Origin: Rhodoferax sp.
Lineage (GTDB): Bacteria > Pseudomonadota > Gammaproteobacteria > Burkholderiales > Burkholderiaceae_C
NCBI RefSeq assembly: GCF_028689305.1
Contig: NZ_JAQTWM010000023.1
Location: forward strand, 1-43,342
DNA: 43,342 nucleotides
Reading direction: 5' to 3'
The translations under genes were made by a program, and so were the position numbers. The first letter of the stretch is position 1; every line of letters begins with the position of its first letter. Under the pieces are notes generated by a model, which saw nothing but the letters and a program-made list of their open reading frames with translations, ran no database searches and was not told the DNA's origin. Of the stretch, positions 14,203-21,574 are shown in pieces.

Positions 14203-15459
14203 TCATGACAACGCCATAGGGCCCGTGTTGGGCATGACCTGCATGGCAGCACGCCAGCAGGCCTGCAGGTTGTCCGCCACACATGTGACAACACCTGCAT
14301 CCAGCTTGCCATCGAGCACCTGCTGGTGCAGGATCAGCAGGATGTCCTCGGGAGTCATGGCCTCACGGTAGGGCCGACGCTGTGCCAAGGCCTGAAACAC
14401 ATCGGCCACGGCAATGATGCGGGCCTCCAGCGAGATCGCTCCTTCACGCGTGTGGTAAGGATAACCGGTGCCATTCACACGCTCATGGTGCTGGGCGGCC
14501 CACAGAGCCACCTTTTCCAGTCCCTTGATATTGCACAGGATGTTGTAGGTGTCAAAACTGTGACGGCTCATGATGCGTTTTTCGACTTCGCTGAGTGGTC
14601 CGGTTTTTTCCAGCAGCTCATCGGGTACACGCAATTTGCCGATGTCGTGCAGCAAGCCAGCCAGTTCCAGCATGTCGCAGCGCTCTTCACTCAGCTGCAA
14701 ATGTTCTCCCAGGTAACGCGCCAGGCTGGCGACACCGTCCGAGTGCTCCTTGGTGAACTGACTCTTGGCATCAACGATGCTGGAGAAGATGTGCATCAGG
14801 CTGCTCAGGTCTTCAAACGCCATGCCCTGCTGACGCGTCTCGGCCAGCCAGGTCGCCACATAACCGTTGACATGGTCACTTTCCAGCATGAACCAGAACG
14901 CTTCTGATTCAGACAACGCCATGAAGGCGTCCACCAGCTCGGGGCAGAACCAGTCACCGCGCCGGCTCAGAATTTGCTCGCGGATGTCATCCTTGCCCAG
15001 CAGGATGTCGGTGCCCGATGTCACGTATTTCAGGGTCAGCACATCCACACGGTCCACCAGGTAAATGCAGTTGGCACAACGCTTGATTTCGGGGGGTAAA
15101 TCCAGGTTTTGCAGCTTGGTCCAATGGGTGTGGTGATGGCGCACGATCGGCGCCAGCGGACGCAGCAGGGCACAACTCTCCAGCAGGCAGGCGCCGATCT
15201 CGCAATGCTCACCTTCGAGCTCCCACTCCAACTGGGCCAGCTTGGCATGCACCGCCGTTTTTGACACCCCGCTGTCGTGCAGGATGGCCGCCTGAAACAG
15301 GTCGTCCAGTTGGGCCTTGGGCCACTTCAGCCACTTGCCGCATTCAGCCGCCATGAACGCCACCCGCTTGCCATGATGGATGTGTGTCACACCGACCAGA
15401 TCCAGCGCGTCTGACAGCGAGTAGATGGCTTCATGCAGATTGATCTGAAACTGGGTCAT
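14203..15459 (-). CDS. tandem HD / HD-GYP domain protein (putative c-di-GMP phosphodiesterase)
   Basis: A 418-residue cytoplasmic protein with two HD-type halves. The N-terminal half has H-D-S-G at 61-64 and H-H-H-T-H-W at 108-113 and looks degenerate. The C-terminal half is a full HD-GYP domain: H-D-I-G-K (271-275), the H-H-E-R-V-N-G-T-G-Y-P motif (324-334) and R-I-I-A-V-A-D-V-F. The usual Asp in H-H-E-x-x-D-G is Asn here. HD-GYP proteins hydrolyse c-di-GMP to pGpG or GMP. No receiver domain or membrane helix is seen, so the input may come through the first HD domain. Start ATG 15459 opens directly with M-T-Q-F. Confidence 0.88.
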   Translation of the reverse strand: MTQFQINLHEAIYSLSDALDLVGVTHIHHGKRVAFMAAECGKWLKWPKAQLDDLFQAAILHDSGVSKTAVHAKLAQLEWELEGEHCEIGACLLESCALLRPLAPIVRHHHTHWTKLQNLDLPPEIKRCANCIYLVDRVDVLTLKYVTSGTDILLGKDDIREQILSRRGDWFCPELVDAFMALSESEAFWFMLESDHVNGYVATWLAETRQQGMAFEDLSSLMHIFSSIVDAKSQFTKEHSDGVASLARYLGEHLQLSEERCDMLELAGLLHDIGKLRVPDELLEKTGPLSEVEKRIMSRHSFDTYNILCNIKGLEKVALWAAQHHERVNGTGYPYHTREGAISLEARIIAVADVFQALAQRRPYREAMTPEDILLILHQQVLDGKLDAGVVTCVADNLQACWRAAMQVMPNTGPMALS

Positions 15460-15544
15460 GCCATACCTTTCATGGAGTCAATCGACGGTCATTATGCCCA
15501 CGGCACAGCCATCATGGGCCAGAGTCAGGTCATGGTCACCAAAT

Positions 15545-15600
15545 AATACTATTTTGATAGCTACAGACGATTTGTTTATGCGGGCTAAGGCCCGATTTCT
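15545..15600. repeat. dispersed AT-rich repeat, copy A
   Basis: About 55 bases with an ATAGC-containing left end and a right end GGGCTAAGGCCCGATTT (GGGC/GCCC hairpin). It aligns to the copy in cusB at 35025-35079 (TAC, TTT-n-ATAGC, GTTT, GGGCTA, GCCC, ATTT in the same order and spacing) and, inverted, to 25138-25195. I associate this element with Comamonadaceae genomes. Confidence 0.65.
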
Positions 15601-15745
15601 TAGACATTTCCGCACAGAACGGCCCCCTCATCACCCGCATTGGGATGGTCTGCAACGGCTTCTACAACGCAGCGGCGGACCACCCCGACCCCGGGCATGG
15701 CGGTGACCTCCTGGCGCGGCTGCCAGGGCGGGTAAAGGCCGGGCA

Positions 15746-15751
15746 TACAAT
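15746..15751 (+). promoter_or_regulatory. candidate -10 of maeB
   Basis: TACAAT within GGGCATACAATGCC, giving a leader of roughly 60 bases to the maeB ATG. No good -35 is seen at 17 bases. Confidence 0.35.
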
Positions 15752-15816
15752 GCCGCTCCCATACATCAACCGGCAACGCCACCGCGGTGGTGCGCTGCCG
15801 ACTGTCGGAGACATCC

Positions 15817-18126
15817 ATGCCCAACACCCCCAACAAGGCCGATGACAAACGCGCTCAACTGCGCCGCGCCGCACTCGACTATCACGAGTTCCCCACCCCT
15901 GGCAAGGTGTCGATTGCCCCGACCAAACAGCTGGTCAATCAGCACGATCTGGCACTGGCCTATTCACCGGGTGTCGCCATTCCTTGTGAGGAAATCGTCA
16001 AGGACCCGGCTGCCGCCTACAAATACACCAGCCGCGGCAATCTGGTCGCCGTGATCACCAACGGCACCGCGGTGCTGGGGCTGGGCGACATCGGCCCGCT
16101 GGCAGGCAAACCCGTGATGGAAGGCAAGGGGGTACTGTTCAAGAAGTTCGCCGGCATTGACGTCTTCGATATCGAAATCGACGAAAAGAAGGACCTCGAC
16201 AAGCTGGTGGACATCATCGCCTCGCTGGAACCCACCTTCGGCGGCATCAACCTGGAAGACATCAAGGCGCCGGACTGCTTTTATGTCGAGCGCAAACTGC
16301 GTGAGCGCATGAAGATCCCGGTGTTTCATGACGACCAGCACGGCACCGCCATCACCGTCGGTGCGGCGATCCTCAACGGCCTGAAAGTCGCCGGCAAGCA
16401 GCCCAAGGATGTGAAGCTGGTGACTTCCGGCGCCGGTGCGGCGGCACTGGCCTGCGTGGGTCTGCTGGTCAAACTCGGCATCCCGCGTGAAAACGTCTGG
16501 GTCACCGACATCGCCGGCGTCGTCTACGAAGGTCGTACCGAGTTGATGGACCCCGACAAGATCGTCTATGCCCAAAAGACCTCGGCGCGTTCACTGGGTG
16601 AGGTGATCGACAACGCCGACATTTTTCTGGGCCTGTCCGCCGGCGGCGTGCTCAAGCCCGACATGGTCAAACGCATGGCCGACAAGCCCATCATTTTTGC
16701 ACTGGCCAACCCGACCCCGGAAATCACGCCGGAGGAAGTCAAGGCGGTGCGCAGTGATGCCATCATTGGCACCGGACGCTCGGATTACCCGAACCAGATC
16801 AACAACATCCTGTGTTTCCCGTACATTTTCCGCGGTGCCCTGGATGCCGGTGCCTCCACCATCACCGTCGAGATGGAAATGGCCGCGGTGTACGCGATTG
16901 CCGAACTGGCACAGGCAGAGCAAAGCGAGGTGGTAGCCGCCGCCTATGCCGGTGAGCCGCTGGTTTTTGGGCCGGAATACCTGATCCCCAAACCGTTTGA
17001 CCCGCGCCTGATGATGAAAGTGGCGCCGGCCGTGGCGCAAGCCGCTGCCGACAGCGGCGTCGCCTTGCGTCCGATCAAGGACATGGCCGCCTACCACGAC
17101 AAGCTGGAAAGTTTTGTCTATGCGTCCGGCACCATCATGAAGCCGATCTTCAGCGCCGCCAAAATGGCTGCCAAGAAACGCGTGGCTTATGCCGAGGGTG
17201 AAGAAGAACGCGTGCTGCGTGCCGCACAGATCGTGGTGGATGAGCGGCTGGCCCGCCCCACCCTGATCGGCCGCCCCAAGGTGATCGCCGAGCGTGTTGA
17301 GAAATTCGGCCTTCGGCTGCGCGAGGGGGATGATTACGACGTCGTCAATGTCGAGCAGGATGCGCGTTACCGTGATTTCTGGCAGACCTACCATCGCATG
17401 ACCGAACGCAAGGGGGTCACCGTTCAGATTGCCAAAATCGAAATGCGCCGACGCCTGACGCTCATTGGCAGCATGCTGCTGCACAAGGGCGATGTGGACG
17501 GGCTGATTTGCGGCACCTGGGGCACCACGGCCTTACATTTGCAATACCTGGATCAGGTCATCGGCAAACGTGCCGGTGTCAACACCTATGCCTGCATGAA
17601 TGGCCTGATGCTGCCAGGGCGTCAGGTGTTTTTGGTCGATACCCATGTCAATTACGACCCCAGTGCCCAGCAGTTGGCCGAAATCACGACCATGGCAGCG
17701 GAAGAAATGATGCGTTTTGGCCTGCGACCCAAAGCGGCCCTGCTGTCACATTCCAATTTTGGCAGCAGCAACCAACCCAGCGCACTCAAGATGCGGGACA
17801 CCCTGGCGCTGTTGCGTGAGCAGACGCCGTGGCTGGAAGTGGACGGCGAGATGCATGGCGATGTTGCCCTGGACGGTGCCACACGCGCTGCGCTGATGCC
17901 CAACAGTACCCTGCTGGGTGATGCCAACCTGCTGGTGTTGCCCAACATTGATGCCGCCAACATCGCCTACAACCTGCTCAAAACTGCAGCGGGTGGCAAT
18001 ATTGCCGTGGGCCCGGTGTTGCTGGGTGCAGCCAAGCCGGTACACATCCTGACCGCCAGCACCACGGTGCGGCGCATCGTCAACATGACGGCCCTCACGG
18101 TCGCCGACGCCAACGCAACCCGATAA
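15817..18126 (+). CDS. maeB: NADP-dependent malic enzyme with phosphotransacetylase-like C-terminal domain
   Basis: A 769-residue enzyme converting malate to pyruvate, CO2 and NADPH. The malic enzyme half covers residues about 15-430 ([30 protein letters not shown] fold V-T-S-G-A-G-A-A-A). The remaining part is the phosphate acetyl/butyryltransferase-like domain typical of the large MaeB class ([18 protein letters not shown]). That domain is usually regulatory (acetyl-CoA inhibition in E. coli) and not catalytic. The ATG has GGAG at 8 bases. A hairpin terminator follows at 18134, so the gene is probably monocistronic. Confidence 0.95.
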   Translation: MPNTPNKADDKRAQLRRAALDYHEFPTPGKVSIAPTKQLVNQHDLALAYSPGVAIPCEEIVKDPAAAYKYTSRGNLVAVITNGTAVLGLGDIGPLAGKPVMEGKGVLFKKFAGIDVFDIEIDEKKDLDKLVDIIASLEPTFGGINLEDIKAPDCFYVERKLRERMKIPVFHDDQHGTAITVGAAILNGLKVAGKQPKDVKLVTSGAGAAALACVGLLVKLGIPRENVWVTDIAGVVYEGRTELMDPDKIVYAQKTSARSLGEVIDNADIFLGLSAGGVLKPDMVKRMADKPIIFALANPTPEITPEEVKAVRSDAIIGTGRSDYPNQINNILCFPYIFRGALDAGASTITVEMEMAAVYAIAELAQAEQSEVVAAAYAGEPLVFGPEYLIPKPFDPRLMMKVAPAVAQAAADSGVALRPIKDMAAYHDKLESFVYASGTIMKPIFSAAKMAAKKRVAYAEGEEERVLRAAQIVVDERLARPTLIGRPKVIAERVEKFGLRLREGDDYDVVNVEQDARYRDFWQTYHRMTERKGVTVQIAKIEMRRRLTLIGSMLLHKGDVDGLICGTWGTTALHLQYLDQVIGKRAGVNTYACMNGLMLPGRQVFLVDTHVNYDPSAQQLAEITTMAAEEMMRFGLRPKAALLSHSNFGSSNQPSALKMRDTLALLREQTPWLEVDGEMHGDVALDGATRAALMPNSTLLGDANLLVLPNIDAANIAYNLLKTAAGGNIAVGPVLLGAAKPVHILTASTTVRRIVNMTALTVADANATR

Positions 18127-18133
18127 ACGAGAC

Positions 18134-18164
18134 AGCTAAGTAAGCGCAAACTTAGCTTTCTTTT
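18134..18164 (+). terminator. Rho-independent terminator after maeB
   Basis: Perfect 8-bp stem AGCTAAGT/ACTTAGCT, 8-base loop, followed by TTCTTTT. It begins 7 bases after the maeB stop. Confidence 0.7.
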
Positions 18165-18279
18165 CCCGGTTTCACATTGCCCATTTTTAAGGCAATGACT
18201 TGCTTTTTTTTGACAGATCAACGACACTAACGCCCTTGGATGTCCGGGTTTACCCGGGGTTTTATCGGGAAAAGGTGTC

Positions 18280-18672
18280 ATGCCGCGTTTTAATAATCTT
18301 AAGTTAGTCCTTGCTGGCTTATGTTTCACCGCGGCCTTGGTGACGGGATTGGCGCAAGCCAGAACGCCCATCTCAACTGATCTTCAAACCACCATCGGTC
18401 TGGGTGAATTGCCCCGGCAGGGCATGCAGACTTACACCTTGATTCATCAGGGTGGTCCGTTTGCAAGCGAAAAGGATGGTGTGGTGTTTGGTAACCGGGA
18501 GCGGTTATTGCCTGCCAAAAAACGAGGTTATTACCGTGAATACACCGTTCCGACGCCCGGACTCAACCACCGGGGTGTCAAACGGATTGTGTGTGGGGGA
18601 CAACCCCGAGTGCCGGATGTCTGCTACTACACCGCCGATCACTATGCAAGTTTTCGCAAGATCGTGCCCTGA
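18280..18672 (+). CDS. secreted guanyl-specific ribonuclease (barnase/N1-T1 family)
   Basis: A 130-residue RNase with a signal peptide (residues 1-27, cleavage after A-Q-A). The mature 103 residues contain the barnase-type catalytic set: N-R-E at 72-74, the general base Glu87 in Y-R-E-Y, Arg98 and Arg102, and the general acid His121 in T-A-D-H-Y-A-S-F. Cys105 and Cys115 could form a disulfide. The enzyme would cleave RNA after guanine outside the cytoplasm. It begins 39 bases before the barstar-type inhibitor gene, a classical pair. Upstream are AAAGG at good spacing and a stretch of lower GC. The local composition is less GC-rich than its neighbours, which may indicate transfer. Confidence 0.85.
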   Translation: MPRFNNLKLVLAGLCFTAALVTGLAQARTPISTDLQTTIGLGELPRQGMQTYTLIHQGGPFASEKDGVVFGNRERLLPAKKRGYYREYTVPTPGLNHRGVKRIVCGGQPRVPDVCYYTADHYASFRKIVP

Positions 18673-18711
18673 AATTGAATGTCTACTTTGAAAAGTGAAG
18701 AGAGAATAAAT

Positions 18712-19155
18712 ATGTCACTTGCTCAAGCAACCCTCAAGCCACCGGTCAGCGTGGCTGACACGCCCCTGAGGGGCGTGCGACCCAACATCGTCCAGTCGAT
18801 CCGGGCATTTCGTGTGCCCGATCTGCAGGAGGCCGCCCAGGCCCTCGGGCACCACTTTCTGTATGCCAATCTGGCCAACGCCCAGAGCAAGCAGGATGTG
18901 CTTGACCTGATCAGCCAGCAGTTCATGCTGACCGTGGCCGTCGGCAAGAACTTTGACTCGCTGTACGACAGCATGACCGACCCGGTGCACAAGTCCGGTC
19001 CACAACCAGGCTTCATCGCCGTTCTGGAGCACATCCCGGCCAATGCCAAGTTTGACAAGGAAGCACGCGAACAACTGCTTGACATCTTCCGCGATACGGC
19101 CGACTACTGGGGGGACCGGAAAATCCCCTTCAGGTGCTTCTATTCTTTTCTGTAG
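18712..19155 (+). CDS. barstar family ribonuclease inhibitor
   Basis: A 147-residue protein with a barstar fold at about residues 25-147. The inhibitor helix reads N-F-D-S-L-Y-D-S-M-T-D; the two Asp residues correspond to barstar Asp35 and Asp39, which plug the RNase active site. No signal peptide is present, so it should act in the cytoplasm and neutralise any RNase retained before export. ATG 18712 is chosen because it follows a purine-rich ribosome site (GAAGAGAGA); an in-frame ATG at 18679 has none. The N-terminal about 25 residues (L-K-P-P-V-S-V-A-D) extend beyond the barstar core. It is 39 bases after the RNase stop and surely co-transcribed. Confidence 0.88.
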   Translation: MSLAQATLKPPVSVADTPLRGVRPNIVQSIRAFRVPDLQEAAQALGHHFLYANLANAQSKQDVLDLISQQFMLTVAVGKNFDSLYDSMTDPVHKSGPQPGFIAVLEHIPANAKFDKEAREQLLDIFRDTADYWGDRKIPFRCFYSFL

Positions 19156-19355
19156 CCCGTTCTGCACACACCAGCCAAGCAGAACGGGCGAACGAGGCCA
19201 GCGCAATCAGCGGCACACCTGCACCAGGCAGCGGCGCGATTGAACTCCTGACAGAAAACGGCGAAAAAATGCCCACTGACAAACTGTTGGACATTTCGCC
19301 TCAGGCACTGCGCATGAGCAGCCCCTTTAACGCAGGGTACTGGACCACTGTCTGA
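19134..19355 (+). CDS. possible small ORF or frameshifted tail overlapping barstar end
   Basis: A 73-residue frame that overlaps the last 22 bases of the barstar gene in another phase and runs to just before the terminator at 19398. Its sequence (G-A-I-E-L-L-T-E-N-G-E-K-M-P-T-D-K-L-L-D-I-S-P-Q-A-L, ending P-F-N-A-G-Y-W-T-T-V) looks protein-like, with no low complexity. It could be a separate small gene, a C-terminal extension of barstar lost by a frameshift, or chance. No ribosome site is clear. I do not recognise the product. Confidence 0.3.
   Translation: MLLFFSVARSAHTSQAERANEASAISGTPAPGSGAIELLTENGEKMPTDKLLDISPQALRMSSPFNAGYWTTV
19155..19189 (+). other. 11-bp stem hairpin directly after barstar
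   Basis: GCCCGTTCTGC and GCAGAACGGGC pair perfectly around a 13-base loop, starting at the last base of the barstar stop codon. There is no T-tract, so it may protect the mRNA 3' end or be part of a longer coding frame (19134-19355). Confidence 0.5.
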
Positions 19356-19397
19356 CAATCAGCCCCAGGCCCGGGTGCGGGCTTGCCCCTGAACCTC

Positions 19398-19424
19398 AAA
19401 AGCCTGAGTCCCTCAGGCTTTTTT
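19398..19424. terminator. bidirectional terminator between barstar region and ksgA
   Basis: Arms AAAAGCCTGAG and CTCAGGCTTTT with a 3-base loop, flanked by T-runs on both strands (six T on plus, four on minus). It serves the plus-strand RNase/barstar unit and the minus-strand ksgA, whose stop overlaps the end of the T-run. Confidence 0.85.
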
Positions 19425-20247
19425 ATTGGGCGGCGGCATCCAGCGCCAAGGCCAGCGCAACGTAGTCTTCCACCGGCACCTCCTCGGCCCGGCGCTGGAC
19501 ATTGAAATCACCGGCAAAGTGCCTGGTCTGCAACCATTGCCCCAGCGTGTGGCGCAACAGTTTTCGACGCTGGCTGAAAGCCACCTGCACCAGTTCACTG
19601 AGCAGATCCACCCTCACCAAAGCAGGGTTGTCGCGCGGCACCATGCGCACCACCGCGCTGTCAACCCGGGGTGGTGGCTCGAAACTTTCGGGTGGCACAA
19701 ACAACACGTTGTCCATGGCATAACGCCATTGCAACATGACACTCAGCCGCCCATAAGCTGCCGTGGCCGGGCGTGCCACCATACGGTCAATCACCTCTTT
19801 TTGCAGCATGAAATGCTGGTCTTCAATCACATCCACATACTGCAGCAGGTGAAACAGGATGGGGGTGGAGATGTTGTAGGGCAAATTCCCCACCACGCGC
19901 AGTTTGCGGGCGTCAGCCGGTTCCCGTGGGATCTGCGCAAAATCCACCTTGAGCACATCCGACTCGATGACCCGCAGTTGATCATGAGCGCGCAGCCGCC
20001 GGGCCAGATCACGGTCAAGTTCGATCACCGTCAACACCCCCAGACGCTCCACCAGAGGCTGAGTCAGCGCGGCCAGACCAGGGCCGATTTCCACCATCGC
20101 CTGCCCAGGCTTGGGGTCAATCGCGGCCACGATGGCATCGATGATGCCGCCATCAGCCAGAAAATGCTGACCGAACCGTTTGCGGGCAATATGCGGGCCG
20201 GGTTTCAAGGGTAGATGCTCACAGTGGTGGTTCACGCATTTCCACAT
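19423..20247 (-). CDS. rsmA/ksgA: 16S rRNA (adenine1518-N6/adenine1519-N6)-dimethyltransferase
   Basis: A 274-residue enzyme that dimethylates two adenines in the 3' hairpin of 16S rRNA late in 30S assembly. Hallmarks are [11 protein letters not shown] near residue 22-32, the AdoMet motif [18 protein letters not shown] and the catalytic N-L-P-Y-N-I-S-T-P. Start ATG 20247 overlaps the 3' end of surA by 29 bases; a TTG at 20208 just before the family N-terminus is an alternative. It is the last gene of lptD-surA-ksgA. The pdxA gene usually found between surA and ksgA in gammaproteobacteria is absent. Confidence 0.93.
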   Translation of the reverse strand: MWKCVNHHCEHLPLKPGPHIARKRFGQHFLADGGIIDAIVAAIDPKPGQAMVEIGPGLAALTQPLVERLGVLTVIELDRDLARRLRAHDQLRVIESDVLKVDFAQIPREPADARKLRVVGNLPYNISTPILFHLLQYVDVIEDQHFMLQKEVIDRMVARPATAAYGRLSVMLQWRYAMDNVLFVPPESFEPPPRVDSAVVRMVPRDNPALVRVDLLSELVQVAFSQRRKLLRHTLGQWLQTRHFAGDFNVQRRAEEVPVEDYVALALALDAAAQ

Positions 20248-21568
20248 ACGCCCGGGCGCGGATGTCCTGGACCCAGGTACGGTAGGTTTCGTCGAGTTTC
20301 TTCTCGCGCAACGTCGCGCGAATGGCCTCGCGCTGCTGCTCGGCACTCAAGCTGGCCTGCCGGCGCTCGAGCAACTGGATCAGGTGCCAGCCAAACCGGG
20401 ACTGCAAGGGGTCACTGACCTCCCCCGGCGCCAAGCGGTTCATCACGGCTTCGAATTCAGGCACAAACATGCCCGGGCTGGCCCAGCCCAGGTCACCGCC
20501 CTCAGCCGCACTGCCGTCCTGGGAGTTGGCGCGTGCCAAGGCGGCAAAGTCTGCCTTTCCGGTGACCACCTGCTTCTTGAAATCCAGCAGCTTGTCGCGT
20601 GCTTGGGCATCACTCAGCCGGGTATTGGGCAACAGCAGGATGTGCCGGGCATGACTTTGGGTGACGACCATGGTCGGCTGGCCCGGCCGGACTTTTTCCA
20701 CCACCTTGAGCACATGAAAACCCGCGGGCGAACGCACCAGTGCGGCGACATCACCCACCGAGAGTTGCTGCGTGGCCTGGACAAACAACTCCGGGTAACG
20801 GCTGGTCGGACGCAGGCCCAGCTGGCCACCCGTGCTCAGATCCGAGGCATCGGAAAACTCCCGCACCAGCGCGGCAAAGTCTTCGCCGCCACGCGCCCGC
20901 TCCAGCGCCCGCTGTGCCCGCGCCTTCAGGGCATCGAGCTGCACAGCGCTGGGAGATTCGGGCACGGCCACCAGAATCTGGGCCAGATTGATCTCGATGT
21001 TGCCCGAGGTGTCGGTTTGCTGCTCACGCTGAAATTGATCCACTTCCAAATCTGTCACGCGAACACGCCCCTCCACATCCCGCTCACGCAAGCGCTGCAT
21101 CAGGATCTGGTCGCGCAACTGGGCACGGAACTGGCTCGCCGTCTGACCCTCACGTTCAACCCGGCGCAGCAGCTCGGGCACGTCAATCTGATTTTGCCGG
21201 GCAATCAGCTGCACGGATTCATCGACGGCAGAGTCCTCCACACGCAGTCCGGATTCACGCGCCAGTTGCAATTGGGCTTTCTGATTGATCAGACTTTCCA
21301 GCACCTCGGGGGCCAGCAACTTAACGTCGGGCAGCGGACGGCGTTGCTGGGCAAATTGCTGCAACACACGCTGAATCTCGCGCCGCACCTCATTGTTGGT
21401 AATCGGCTCCGAATTGACCACCGCCACGATGAAGTCCGACGGGGTGGGCGCGACACTTGCCGTCGCGATGGTGGGGCTGGGCGCCAGGTTCAGGCTCTGG
21501 GCCTGGGACGGCAAGCTCATCGCCAACGCCGCCAGCGTGAAAATCAAAGGTATCGGACGATAGGTCAT
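20219..21568 (-). CDS. surA: periplasmic chaperone and peptidyl-prolyl isomerase SurA
   Basis: A 449-residue outer-membrane-protein chaperone. The signal peptide (about 1-23) ends at P-S-Q-A-Q. A chaperone N-terminal domain ([17 protein letters not shown]) is followed by two parvulin domains: the first near 200-300 ([12 protein letters not shown]), the second near 310-415 ([23 protein letters not shown]). A C-terminal helix follows. Length and domain order are normal. It is 6 bases after the lptD stop and overlaps ksgA, so the three are one transcript. Confidence 0.95.
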   Translation of the reverse strand: MTYRPIPLIFTLAALAMSLPSQAQSLNLAPSPTIATASVAPTPSDFIVAVVNSEPITNNEVRREIQRVLQQFAQQRRPLPDVKLLAPEVLESLINQKAQLQLARESGLRVEDSAVDESVQLIARQNQIDVPELLRRVEREGQTASQFRAQLRDQILMQRLRERDVEGRVRVTDLEVDQFQREQQTDTSGNIEINLAQILVAVPESPSAVQLDALKARAQRALERARGGEDFAALVREFSDASDLSTGGQLGLRPTSRYPELFVQATQQLSVGDVAALVRSPAGFHVLKVVEKVRPGQPTMVVTQSHARHILLLPNTRLSDAQARDKLLDFKKQVVTGKADFAALARANSQDGSAAEGGDLGWASPGMFVPEFEAVMNRLAPGEVSDPLQSRFGWHLIQLLERRQASLSAEQQREAIRATLREKKLDETYRTWVQDIRARAYVEMREPPL

Positions 21569-21574
21569 GTTGGT

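Larger units (their letters stand above)
15460..15816. other. intergenic region between HD-GYP gene and maeB
   Basis: 357 bases without a supported gene. It holds the divergent upstream regions of both genes, one dispersed repeat copy (15545-15600) and a TACAAT hexamer (15746-15751). Short frames cross it on both strands but have no ribosome site or recognisable product. Confidence 0.6.

Noticed and set aside
18244-18257. CCGGGT/ACCCGG dyad followed by GTTTTAT before the RNase gene as a terminator or riboswitch
   Set aside because: The loop is only 2 bases (or a 5-bp stem with 4), a better terminator lies 100 bases upstream, and no riboswitch core is recognisable.
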